A program made the position numbers and the translations under genes. From positions 5,534,001 to 5,598,000 of the forward strand of contig NZ_CP146101.1 in assembly GCF_037023745.1 (NCBI RefSeq): a stretch of DNA of 64,000 bases, given 5' to 3'. This stretch comes from Streptomyces sp. SCSIO 30461 (GTDB lineage Bacteria > Actinomycetota > Actinomycetes > Streptomycetales > Streptomycetaceae). Positions 42,789 through 50,999 of the stretch are shown piece by piece (position 1 is the stretch's first letter; the number at the start of each line of letters is the position of its first letter). The notes below the pieces were generated by a model. It saw only the letters and a list, made by a program, of their open reading frames with translations. It ran no database searches and had not been told where the DNA came from.

Positions 42789-44569
42789 GGTCGGGTAGCC
42801 GCCTTCCTCAGCTCGCTGGCGGCCAGCTTGCCGGTCGACGTGGTCGGGAGCTCGTCGAGGAACTCCAGACGGGCGGGGCGCTTGTAGGCGGCGAGGCCCC
42901 CACGGATCGCGGCGGTCACCGCGCGCCGTACCACGGCCTCGTCGGATCCCGGCCGGGCCACCAGGTACGCCACGGCCTGCTCCAGGCCGTCGGCATCGCG
43001 GCCGCCGACCACCACGCAGTCCTGGACCCCTTCCACGCAGCGGATGACGCTCTCGATCTCACGCGGATAGACCTTGTAGCCGCCCAGGTTGAGCAGGTCA
43101 TCGGCGCGGCACAGATGGGTGAACGTGCCGTCCGGCGCACGGCGCACCACGTCGCCGGTGTAGGCGCCGCCGTCGGCGAAGGTGACCGCTGCGGCATCTG
43201 GCCGGCCGATGTAGCCGAGGGCAACGGTCGGGCCTGCGATGTGCAGTCGGCCCTCCTTTCCGTCGGCGACGGGCGCGCCGTCAGCGGCGCGGACGGTCGC
43301 GGTGACCCCGGGCACCGGGACCCCGAAGGTCCCTGGCCGATCCTCCCTCGGCGGTGTGCCGACGACGATGTAGAGCACCTCGGTCGCGCCGAGACCGTTG
43401 AGTAACTGGGCCTGGAAGGCGGTGCGGATCCGCTCGCTGAGCGGACCCGGCAGATTCTCGCCCGCCGCCACGCACAGCCGCACGAAGTCGACGTCGTCGG
43501 AGGCGAGCGCCGTCCCGGGAGCGTTCAACAGCGCCGCGTACAGCCGGGGGACGGAGAAGAGGACGGTTGGCCGGTGGTGCTGCAGCGCGGCGGCGAGGGA
43601 GTGGACGTCGACGGTGCCGCTGATGAGCGCGATGCGGGCGCCGGCCGCCAGGGGGCATAGGACGGAGTTGCCGAAGCCGTAGCCGAAGCTCATCCGGGCG
43701 GTGGACAGCACGGTGTCCTCGGGCGTCAGCGCCAGTACCGTGCCGATGCCCTCGGCCATGGCCGCGATCGCACCCGCCGAGTGCCGCACCCCCTTGGGCA
43801 TGCCGGTGCTTCCGGAGGTGTACTGCAAGAGCGCCTCACGGCCCGTGCTCCACGCGGCCGAGGTCCCGGCCTCCTGCGGGCGGTGCGCGGGACCGGCCTC
43901 GGCCGTCGCCAGAGCGGCGAGGACGTCAGCGCCGGTGAACCGGGTGGTCGTGGCGAACAACTCCTCCAGGGCGCGTTGCCGCGCGGGGGCCGCGTCCAGG
44001 TGCACCATCGCGGCGGCGCAGTCGGCGGCGATGTAGCGGACTTCGTCGTCCGTGAGCATCGGGCTGATCACCACGGGGACGCAGCCGTGCCACCACAGGC
44101 CGAGGACGGCGACCACGGTCGCCACGGAGTCATCGGCGACCAGGAGCCCGCGGGCGCCCTCGGGCACGCCTGCTGCCTGCAGGGCGCCCGCGTATCCGCG
44201 GGCTGCCTCCAGGAGGACCGCGTAGGTGATCTCCCCGGCCTGGGGGTCGAGGTAGCTGACCCGGTCACCCCGGCCGGCGGCGACATGGCCCGCCACCAGG
44301 AGGGCGATCAGGTCGACACGGTGGAGGCTCCTTGCCCGCTCGTCGAGCACGACCACCGCGGCGTCCAGGCTGGTGAAGGCTGCCGCTTCCTGCGCGGACA
44401 GGGCTCCGAACTCGCGCTCGACCGCGGCCACGACCTCGCCCTTCTCCAAGGAGGTCATGCCGAGTTCCTCATAGAACTGGGCACCAGGCTCGATGGCTTC
44501 CTTCTCCACCTCAAGGACAGACGCCACGATCTCTCGCAGCCTGTCGCGCGCAATGTCGATGTGTTCCAC
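42785..44569 (-). CDS. Carrier protein - AMP-dependent ligase (ACP-A) didomain
   Basis: A 594-residue protein. Residues 1-80 are a carrier domain with the phosphopantetheine site in YEELGMTSLEKGEV. The rest is an ANL-family adenylating enzyme: LLQYTSGSTGMPKGVRH (P-loop), FSVPRLYAALLN, LLNGLGATEVLYI, YTGDVVRR, RADDLLNLGGYKVYPREIE (hinge), and TSTGKLAASEL with the C-terminal lysine. It resembles benzoate-CoA-ligase-like enzymes, so an aryl or acyl acid starter is likely. The start is GTG with an AAGGA site. Domain order ACP then A is the reverse of common NRPS layout. Confidence 0.92.
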   Translation of the reverse strand: MEHIDIARDRLREIVASVLEVEKEAIEPGAQFYEELGMTSLEKGEVVAAVEREFGALSAQEAAAFTSLDAAVVVLDERARSLHRVDLIALLVAGHVAAGRGDRVSYLDPQAGEITYAVLLEAARGYAGALQAAGVPEGARGLLVADDSVATVVAVLGLWWHGCVPVVISPMLTDDEVRYIAADCAAAMVHLDAAPARQRALEELFATTTRFTGADVLAALATAEAGPAHRPQEAGTSAAWSTGREALLQYTSGSTGMPKGVRHSAGAIAAMAEGIGTVLALTPEDTVLSTARMSFGYGFGNSVLCPLAAGARIALISGTVDVHSLAAALQHHRPTVLFSVPRLYAALLNAPGTALASDDVDFVRLCVAAGENLPGPLSERIRTAFQAQLLNGLGATEVLYIVVGTPPREDRPGTFGVPVPGVTATVRAADGAPVADGKEGRLHIAGPTVALGYIGRPDAAAVTFADGGAYTGDVVRRAPDGTFTHLCRADDLLNLGGYKVYPREIESVIRCVEGVQDCVVVGGRDADGLEQAVAYLVARPGSDEAVVRRAVTAAIRGGLAAYKRPARLEFLDELPTTSTGKLAASELRKAATRP

Positions 44570-44729
44570 CGGCGGGAGTCCTTTCCGAATCTTCGTAGCC
44601 GAGCGGGATCGGGGGTGGACAGAGAGGACGAGCAGGCAACCCGCTTCCGGGGACTGCGCCGTTCACCGAGACGCGATCCGGGCGAAGATGCGGGAACGGA
44701 GCGGTGCGGCAGTCCTCGAGGGGTTGGGC

Positions 44730-45509
44730 TCAGGCGCCCAGGCCCACCTCGCAGGGGAAAGAGACAGACACACCCAGGGGCTCCTCCGTGAAGATGACCC
44801 TCTTGCCGAGCGCCGACATGAAGCCGAGCTCGAAGACGGTGCCGCTTCCCACGCGACCGCCCGGGTTGCACACGACGACAGCGTCGGCTCGCCGGAACGC
44901 GTCCATGTGCACGAACTTGTGCCGCCACGTGTCGCGCTCGTTCTTCAGCAAGTCCTGGTAGTCGAAGAGGATGAAATCCGTGCCCTCGGTTTCCGGCTTG
45001 ATCCTGGTGCTGCGGGGGCTGAGCACCTCGGTGCCGGATTCGCGCAGCTGGGTGATGGTGCCCTCGATATGCCCCAGGGACTGCTGGAAGCTGCCGCAGA
45101 CGACTGCAGTCCGAAACTCCTGCCGGATCAGACCTTCCACCATGTCGTTCGAACCGCATGCGGACAGGCCCGTGTCCAGGTAGAACCGCTCCAGCTCGGG
45201 CCCCACGATGTTGAAGTAGAGGCCCGTGTCGACGTAGAAGCTGTTGACCAGCGCGGCCGCTTCCGGCTGCGCGAGTTGCTGGAAGACTCCGGTGGCGTGC
45301 ACCCGCGTGCCCTTGTTGTCCACGGCCTCGGTGAACTCCTTGAGCCCGGCGCAGAACCCGCCGACACTGTCCGCCAGCGCCTCACCGTCGAGGCCGGCTC
45401 CAAACGGAAGCCGCTCCCTCGTAAGCAGCTGCAGCTCGCCGCTCTGGAGACGATAGACACTGACGCGCTCCGAGCCGAAGTGGACCAGGACCCTGCCCTC
45501 TGTCACCAC
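44730..45509 (-). CDS. Protein with C-terminal nucleoside 2-deoxyribosyltransferase-like domain
   Basis: A 259-residue protein. Residues 1-110 are unfamiliar, with a start like VLVHFGSERVSVYRLQSGE and HATGVFQQL that faintly recalls Ppx/GppA-type folds. Residues 130-250 are a Rossmann-like deoxyribosyltransferase-superfamily domain: TAVVCGSFQQSLGHIEGTI, FVHMDAFRRADAVVVCNPGG and SGTVFELGFMSALGKRVIF, where SGTVFELG holds the expected glutamate. The GTG start follows AAGGAG. It lies 160 bases upstream of the ACP-A gene on the same strand. A role with a nucleoside or N-glycoside in the cluster product is plausible. Confidence 0.7.
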   Translation of the reverse strand: MVTEGRVLVHFGSERVSVYRLQSGELQLLTRERLPFGAGLDGEALADSVGGFCAGLKEFTEAVDNKGTRVHATGVFQQLAQPEAAALVNSFYVDTGLYFNIVGPELERFYLDTGLSACGSNDMVEGLIRQEFRTAVVCGSFQQSLGHIEGTITQLRESGTEVLSPRSTRIKPETEGTDFILFDYQDLLKNERDTWRHKFVHMDAFRRADAVVVCNPGGRVGSGTVFELGFMSALGKRVIFTEEPLGVSVSFPCEVGLGA

Positions 45510-45600
45510 TGTGCTGTTCTCCTTCTTCTCGATCCGACGCGTTGAGAGCCCTCAGCCAGCGGGGAGTCAGCCGAGGTAGGCGCTGCGGAGAGCGGCACAG

Positions 45601-46320
45601 TCAGTCGCCTTCTCCGCGCAGAGCACTGAGGTACTTCTCGGCGAATTCCTCTTTCCTCGCCGCGTTGTATTGCGTGATGAAACGCGGGTGCTCCAAGGGC
45701 ATGATCTTCCTGAAAAAGCGCTGGACCTCGTTCACCTTCGAGAGGAATTTGAAGTTCTCGCCACTGCCGATGCAGTAGCACACCGAGGTGTCGGTTCCAA
45801 ATTCCACCTGACGTTCCAGGGAATCCACGAGGAACGCATGCAAAAGCTCCAGTAGCTTCCTATTCTCGTAGAAGTTGCAGTTGACCTCTCTCCCCTGGGC
45901 GTTCCTTCTCACCAGACCGAGAGGGCACACAAAGCTCATGACGAAGTCTGCGTAGAACCTCGTCCGGCCCCCGTAGCTCGCGATGACGTCGTGCAGGAAC
46001 CCGGCGGAGGGCCGACTCACCGCATAGCCGTCGGCGACGTCGACTCCTGTGTCGCTTTCGAGGAGCTCGGCGTCTTCGAACGGGACCCCGGTCACGGCCG
46101 TGCCCCGTCGGGCGGGCGAACTCCCCAGCACCAGACGGCGCGGCCTGTCGTCGTCGTAGTACTTGCGGTAGAACGCAGTCGTCACCTCGTGGACGCGCTC
46201 CTTCTGGGGGCCGCTGAACGGGTTGATGACCGCGAATCCGCGTGGCAGTTCAAGCGTGGTCTCCGCGAGTTCCTCGTTGAACTGCAGGATCCGATCGGCA
46301 ACGGTCTTTCGCCCGTTCAT
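45601..46320 (-). CDS. Uracil-DNA-glycosylase-like protein (SMUG2 / DUF4918 type)
   Basis: A 239-residue protein with the fold signatures of the SMUG2 branch of uracil-DNA glycosylases: INPFSGPQKERVHEVTTAFY, VLGSSPARRGTAVTGVPFED, YADFVMSFVCPLGL, VCYCIGSGENFKFLSKVN and LEHPRFITQY. In active SMUG-type enzymes the first motif is GxNPG with a catalytic asparagine, and here it is GSSPA, so serine replaces it. AGGAAGGAC precedes the ATG. A base-excision-like enzyme inside a biosynthetic operon suggests a repurposed N-glycosidase or base-binding protein. Confidence 0.75.
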   Translation of the reverse strand: MNGRKTVADRILQFNEELAETTLELPRGFAVINPFSGPQKERVHEVTTAFYRKYYDDDRPRRLVLGSSPARRGTAVTGVPFEDAELLESDTGVDVADGYAVSRPSAGFLHDVIASYGGRTRFYADFVMSFVCPLGLVRRNAQGREVNCNFYENRKLLELLHAFLVDSLERQVEFGTDTSVCYCIGSGENFKFLSKVNEVQRFFRKIMPLEHPRFITQYNAARKEEFAEKYLSALRGEGD

Positions 46321-46440
46321 GGCAGAAGTCCTTCCTTCATGCTGGTCGCTCCAGACCGACCCGTCGCCCCGACCGTCTGCGATCCTCCGCGGAACCGGTG
46401 GGACGCCGCAGCCACGGCTGCCCGGAGGGCGGTGGCAACG

Positions 46441-47688
46441 TCAGGCAGCGACCGCCGACAGATAAATCTCGGTACTTGTTGGGAACATCCGGACATCTTT
46501 GAAACCGGCGCCGTCGAGCTCCGCGCCAATCCGATTGGCGGCGTCCATCCCACGGTAGAGGTCGACGAATTCAGTACCGGGGATGATCAGTCCCGGCACG
46601 ACGCAGCCGCGCCGAGTGTACAGAAATCCGTTGGCCACTGAGACGATAATCACCGCACCAGGCTTCAGTACTCTGTGCGCTTGCACGGCCGCCGCAGACG
46701 TGTCGAAGAACGACGAGTTGTACGTCCTTAATGACACATAAAGATCGAAACTTTTCTCCGGTAGGACGGACAGGTCCTCGGCGCTGGAGACGACAGTTCT
46801 CGACTGCGGAATGCGTCCGCTTATGTTTGCAAGGCCGCTTTGCGCGATGTCGGCGAAGGTGATCTGCGGGCAGTCTGAAAAGAGAACTGCTGCTTCGTGG
46901 CCGGCGCCGACGCCGACGTTGAGGATGTTGACGGCAGACAGAAGCCGCGTGGACGACCTTCTGTAGACCGACATGAAGTCGTCGGCCCACCCCGCGTTGG
47001 TGGTCCGAGCGTCGTACGCGTAGTCATAGGTGCCGTACTTCGCGTCGAACGCTGCGGCCAGTGCGTCGCCTACGGCGCTGTCAGCCTCTTTGTACTCTGT
47101 CCCGTACCTCTGGCGGATGAGAGAGGCCAGCGCAACCCTCCCCCTGTGCGCGTTGACATCACTCCTGGACAGCGCGAATCCCTTCGATCTCAGCTCAGTG
47201 GACACGGCTTCACTGATGCGATGTGTGGAGTAGTGGGGGTTGCACTCGATGCTTTGCCCGCTCGCCGCGTAGAGGTCTCGGTTCTGCTCCAGGATCTCGC
47301 GCTGCAAATCGTCGGGGAAGCGGAGTACATGTCCTCGCTCGGTGGCTGGATCGCCATCGAGGTAGCTGGTCAGCGCGGGGTCCGGCAGGCCGATGTACAC
47401 CTTGTCGATCCGCACGTCGTTCAAGAGCGCGGCCAGTTCGAACGACCCGGCCGCCGACAGGGTGTTGATCGTCAGATAGGCGCTGTGCGCGCTCGACGTC
47501 CTGAGTTCTTGAACCCTGCGCCGTAGAACGCGATACCAAGATGCACCGCGTACTTCACCCTCGAAGGCGGAGCTAATCAACTCGTCGTGCTCAGAAACGA
47601 GCGCAACGCCGACCCGTCGACCTGGCTGCGGAGCCTTTTGTGCAACGCCAATGACGTATTTCATCCAATAGGTACTGTTCAGGCTCAT
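46441..47688 (-). CDS. Deaminase-like domain fused to a SAM-dependent methyltransferase
   Basis: A 415-residue protein. Residues 1-150 resemble the RibD/cytidine-deaminase fold (RRVGVALVSEHDELISSAFE, AYLTINTLSAAGSFELAALL, IDKVYIGLPDPALTSY). The zinc ligands of real deaminases (HAE and PCxxC) are not where expected. Residues about 250-410 are a class I methyltransferase: ILNVGVGAGHEAAVLF, ITFADIAQ, AEDLSVLPEKSFDLYVSLRT and HRVLKPGAVIIVSVAN. The start is uncertain. ATG 47686-47688 has AAGG upstream, and another ATG is four codons earlier. As the first gene of the cluster it probably follows the promoter. Confidence 0.75.
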   Translation of the reverse strand: MSLNSTYWMKYVIGVAQKAPQPGRRVGVALVSEHDELISSAFEGEVRGASWYRVLRRRVQELRTSSAHSAYLTINTLSAAGSFELAALLNDVRIDKVYIGLPDPALTSYLDGDPATERGHVLRFPDDLQREILEQNRDLYAASGQSIECNPHYSTHRISEAVSTELRSKGFALSRSDVNAHRGRVALASLIRQRYGTEYKEADSAVGDALAAAFDAKYGTYDYAYDARTTNAGWADDFMSVYRRSSTRLLSAVNILNVGVGAGHEAAVLFSDCPQITFADIAQSGLANISGRIPQSRTVVSSAEDLSVLPEKSFDLYVSLRTYNSSFFDTSAAAVQAHRVLKPGAVIIVSVANGFLYTRRGCVVPGLIIPGTEFVDLYRGMDAANRIGAELDGAGFKDVRMFPTSTEIYLSAVAA

Positions 47689-48117
47689 GTGGGCCTTCAT
47701 CCTGTGCGAGCCGTGGAGTTGGGCGGACAGCGGGACAGCGCTGACCGGTGTGTGACCCTTCAACATCTCGGCGCCTGGGCGTGGGCGGCGTCCGTGGTCA
47801 TGTGCCGCATCCCTGCGTGTCGGTGGTGATGACGGCGGCGTACGCGTATGAGGAGGGGGACACCTCATCTCCCGACCACTGCCCCGTGGGCACTACACCG
47901 GGAGCGGGGTGCCCAGGGGCGAGCAGCACGCGGATGGGTTGAGCGACCGCGGAAGGTGATACCGGCTTCGGCGTAATCCCAGCCAGTGCACGCATCGCCT
48001 GAGGCGTTGCGTCCCGCGCTGGCGTGGGTCACGGAGATCGTGCTGGCGGGCGGCAGTCACTCCCGTAGCGCGGTCATGGCTGCGAACCTGAGTGCCTGCT
48101 GACGAGGTCGGTGCGTA
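47689..48117. other. Intergenic region upstream of the biosynthetic cluster
   Basis: About 430 bases between two minus-strand genes. It contains a short hairpin (47990-48012: ACGCATCGCC with GGCGTTGCGT, one mismatch) about 105 bases after the methyltransferase stop at 48118. It must hold the cluster promoter. No open frame is convincing. Confidence 0.45.
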
Positions 48118-49260
48118 CTACAGCGTCGCCGACCACCCGCCGCGAGACAGGGTGGTTTCGCCGTTCGGGGTGATGCTGACCCGGGCGCCGTACACGGGCA
48201 GTTCCCCGAGCCAGTTGAGGCGGTCGAGGATGTCCTCCAGGGGGTCCCACAGGCGGCGGGGGCCGCCCTGGTACACGGTGGCAGCTTCGCGGGGGGCGGT
48301 GGCGTGGGCGCGGGCCCACGAGCCGTCGGGATGGGTCATCCAGACGGTGTGGCTCCGGTCCGGGTGCCACCGGTGGCGGTGCTCGATGCCGGGGGTGTGG
48401 AGCTCGAGCATGGAGCGGATGCTCCATGCTTCCGGCACGAACACGAGCAGGTGGCGGCTGGTGGTCACCTCTCCGCCGCCGTGCTTCGCCTCCACCCAGA
48501 CGGAGTCCGGGACGGTCTCCTCGTAGTCGTTGCCCTGGCGGGCGGACATGAAGAAGGCTGGCTCGAACGAGGTCTTGCCGCGGGCGCCGCCGTCCGGGGT
48601 CTTGTCGGCGTAGAGGATCAGACCGGTGCCGGTGATCGTGGTGACCAGCCGGCCGCCGGGGCGCAAGGCTTTCAGCCAGGCGGCCGGGATGGTCGGCACG
48701 GACACGGTGGACACGATCCGGTCGTACTCACCGGGCAGCGGCCCCTGGGTGAGGTCGCAGACGGCGGTCTCGGGGCGCAGCCCGATGGAAGCGAGCCGGT
48801 CGGTGGCGGAGGCGACGAGGTACGGGTCGACGTCGACACTCGTCACCAGATCGGAGCCGAGGCGTTGGCAGGCCAGGGCGGTGCCATAGCCCGTGCCGGT
48901 CGTCACCAACGTACGGCACCCGTCGACCAGTTCCGCGTGCCGGTACATCCCGATGACCAGGCCCGGCTCCGTCGAGGACGACGTCGATACCCCTGATGTG
49001 ACGACGGTGCCGGGCTCGGCGTCGTCGGCGTGCAGGGCCCCGATCCGCGTCACCAGCGTGGTGTCGCTGTACGCGGCGGCGAGCCATGCTTCGGGGGCGG
49101 CCGCACCGTCGCGCACCACCCGGCCGCCAGCATTCTGGTCCCGCTCGTACCAGCGTGGCACGAGTAGGTGCCGGGGGGTGTCGGCGACGACGGCCCCCCA
49201 GCGGGATCCGGGCCGGTCGACCTCGTCGGCCAACCGCCTCGCGTGCATCTGCCAGTCCAC
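48118..49260 (-). CDS. Protein-isoaspartate-type O-methyltransferase homologue
   Basis: A 380-residue SAM-dependent methyltransferase. The GTG at 49258-49260 follows a GGGAG site. The N-terminal part has LADEVDRPGSRWGAVVADTP and HLLVPRWYERD. The SAM site is LVTTGTGYGTALACQRLG, followed by VTSVDVDPYLVASATDRL and the post-motif YDRIVSTVSV. A C-terminal extension of about 150 residues ends GETTLSRGGWSATL. Relatives occur with ATP-grasp and lanthipeptide maturation genes in actinobacteria, so a peptide substrate is possible. It is directly downstream of a radical SAM gene (31 bases). Confidence 0.85.
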   Translation of the reverse strand: MDWQMHARRLADEVDRPGSRWGAVVADTPRHLLVPRWYERDQNAGGRVVRDGAAAPEAWLAAAYSDTTLVTRIGALHADDAEPGTVVTSGVSTSSSTEPGLVIGMYRHAELVDGCRTLVTTGTGYGTALACQRLGSDLVTSVDVDPYLVASATDRLASIGLRPETAVCDLTQGPLPGEYDRIVSTVSVPTIPAAWLKALRPGGRLVTTITGTGLILYADKTPDGGARGKTSFEPAFFMSARQGNDYEETVPDSVWVEAKHGGGEVTTSRHLLVFVPEAWSIRSMLELHTPGIEHRHRWHPDRSHTVWMTHPDGSWARAHATAPREAATVYQGGPRRLWDPLEDILDRLNWLGELPVYGARVSITPNGETTLSRGGWSATL

Positions 49261-49291
49261 GTCCGCTCCCTTTCTTCGTCCCCGAACGCCG

Positions 49292-50152
49292 TCAGCCCAT
49301 CGGGCCACAGGAGCCGCCCCCGGACGAACTGTCGTCCGAAGGGCCGCAGTCCGGCCCGCACGGGTCCGCCGAAGCCCGAGCCGGGACGCTCGCGCACGCC
49401 TGCGCCCACTCGGGGCTGGCCAGGACCGACGCGAGCGGCACCTCCCGGACACTGCCCATCGCCAGGAAACGGCCGATCTCGCAGGGAGCCACCCGACCGT
49501 CAGGCAGAACGGCAGCCTTGCCAACGGCGCACCGCCCGCACAGCGACGACGTGGACGGCAGAAGGCCGCCGGAGGCGCGCCCGACCGCGCGGACCTTGTC
49601 GACGGTGGCGGCGACCCCGAGGGCCTCCATCTCGGCGCGGGCCTGCTGTGCCCGCTGGCCGTTGCCGTGGTCGACGATGGCGACCCGCAGCCTAACGCCC
49701 CGGCGTACCGCCTCGACGATGGATGCGCGCGTCGCCGCGTGGGACCCGTCCCGGCCGGTGATCGCGTCGTGCTCGGCGGCGGTATCGCTGTGATAGGTGG
49801 TCGCCACGCGCACCCGCGGGTCCTCGAAGAGGCGCCAGTGCTCGGCGCGGACCTTGTAGAAGTTGGAGTGGACCCGGACGTTCAGGCCGACGCGCAGGGC
49901 GTGTTCGACGAGCAAGGCGAACTGCGGGTGCAGGGTGGGCTCGCCGCCGATGAACGTCACGGTGCTCGTCCCGAGAGCGGCGGCCTCATCGATGAGCCGG
50001 TGCCAGTCGTCGGCCGTCATGCTGCCGTGGTCCCGGGTCGGTCCGGCCTCGGCATAGCACTGGGACGGGCAGGTCAACTGGCAGCGGGAGGTGATTTCCA
50101 GCGAGAGGTGATCGAGCAACGTGGCAGAGGGGCGTTCGTCCAGCACGGTCAT
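49292..50152 (-). CDS. Radical SAM protein with C-terminal cysteine-rich (SPASM-like) tail
   Basis: A 286-residue radical SAM enzyme. The start at 50150-50152 follows GGGAGAAC. The cluster motif reads SRCQLTCPSQCYAEAGPT, i.e. C-x3-C-x3-C rather than the canonical C-x3-C-x2-C. TFIGGEPTLHP is the standard SAM-contacting GGEP motif. Further cysteines are LCGRCAVGKAAV and DGRVAPCEIGRF, then a terminal CGPDCGPSDDSSSGGGSCGP that could hold auxiliary clusters. Peptide modification is a reasonable inference from the neighbouring methyltransferase. No certain precursor gene is seen. Confidence 0.85.
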   Translation of the reverse strand: MTVLDERPSATLLDHLSLEITSRCQLTCPSQCYAEAGPTRDHGSMTADDWHRLIDEAAALGTSTVTFIGGEPTLHPQFALLVEHALRVGLNVRVHSNFYKVRAEHWRLFEDPRVRVATTYHSDTAAEHDAITGRDGSHAATRASIVEAVRRGVRLRVAIVDHGNGQRAQQARAEMEALGVAATVDKVRAVGRASGGLLPSTSSLCGRCAVGKAAVLPDGRVAPCEIGRFLAMGSVREVPLASVLASPEWAQACASVPARASADPCGPDCGPSDDSSSGGGSCGPMG

Positions 50153-50235
50153 CGGGTTCTCCCTGTATGTGTGGCCCAGCATGCCGGGCCAGGGGCGGGT
50201 GTGTGGGTGGAACGGGGCTGTTGCCGTGCCCGCCG

Positions 50236-50273
50236 ACGTCGCGGGGGAATGAACCGCCTGCGGGCACGGGACC
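50236..50273. repeat. Imperfect 38-bp direct repeat, copy 1
   Basis: It matches 50962-50999 at 32 of 38 positions (shared core GTCGCGGGGGAA and GCGGGCACGGG). Copy 2 covers the last codons of the gene at 50976, so copy 1 looks like the leftover 3' end of a second copy of that gene. Confidence 0.55.
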
Positions 50274-50456
50274 CACGGCTCCCTACGCCGCCGGGGGACG
50301 GCCTTCATCCCGGAACCGGCCCGTACGCGTGTCCGGCGGGCGCGGGGGTCATCAGCCGGATGCAGAGGAAGCCACGAGGTGGGCCATCTCCGCGCAGGCT
50401 CCAGCCGCGGGGGAGGAGACGACCAGTCGTAGGACTGCCGAACCGCACTGTGGTGG

Positions 50457-50798
50457 CTAGGACGAGCCGGACCGCTGCTCAGCTTCGAGGTCGTCCATGA
50501 TTCGCCGAAGGCTGCGCGCGGTGTCCTCCACCGTTTCCCGTTTCTGAGGAAGGCCGGCCTGAACCAGGGCCCGCAGACTGTCCAGTTGCCGGTACAACTC
50601 GCGGTGAGTTACGTGACGCCTCCAGAACTCTCCCATCTGGAACAAGACCTGGTGGGCACGGTCGCGAAGCGTGGGGGGCGGTGGGTTGAGAAGTCTCTGT
50701 ACATTGCGCTCGTAGTTGCTCCCCGCGCTACTGCGCCTTCTCCGAGCCCCCGGAAGTCCCGCGGCATGGCGTAGCCATTCGAGCCTATTTGTCACCAT
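50457..50798 (-). CDS. Small basic helical protein of unknown function
   Basis: A 113-residue protein starting MVTNRLEWLRHAAGLPGARR. It contains RDRAHQVLFQMGEFWRRHVT, HRELYRQLDSLRALVQAGLP and a C-terminal amphipathic stretch ending DDLEAEQRSGSS. It is mostly alpha-helical with possible coiled coil and has no motif I recognise. The start is uncertain, since an ATG 24 codons upstream is also in frame. It lies in the same-strand run from the HATPase genes to the radical SAM gene. Confidence 0.55.
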   Translation of the reverse strand: MVTNRLEWLRHAAGLPGARRRRSSAGSNYERNVQRLLNPPPPTLRDRAHQVLFQMGEFWRRHVTHRELYRQLDSLRALVQAGLPQKRETVEDTARSLRRIMDDLEAEQRSGSS

Positions 50799-50961
50799 GA
50801 GATTCCCGGCTCCTCCACGTAGACGGTCATGTGTTGTCTCCTCGGCAGTTGACTGAAGGTGCAAAGGCACAAGCGCCAGCGCACGACTCCGGTCCGGGGC
50901 CCCACGCCGCCGCGCGCTCAGGTCAACCGCGGCAGCTTGGGGTCTTAGGCCGTGGCCGCCA

Positions 50962-50999
50962 GCGTCGCGGGGGAACTATCCGCCGGCGGGCACGGGGCC
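50962..50999. repeat. Imperfect 38-bp direct repeat, copy 2
   Basis: Partner of 50236-50273. It spans the stop codon region of the gene at 50976-51533 (GPVPAGG end). Confidence 0.55.

Noticed and set aside
50305..50448. 47-codon frame as a RiPP precursor feature
   Set aside because: Weak start context and no leader/core character. Kept only as a question under the radical SAM findings.
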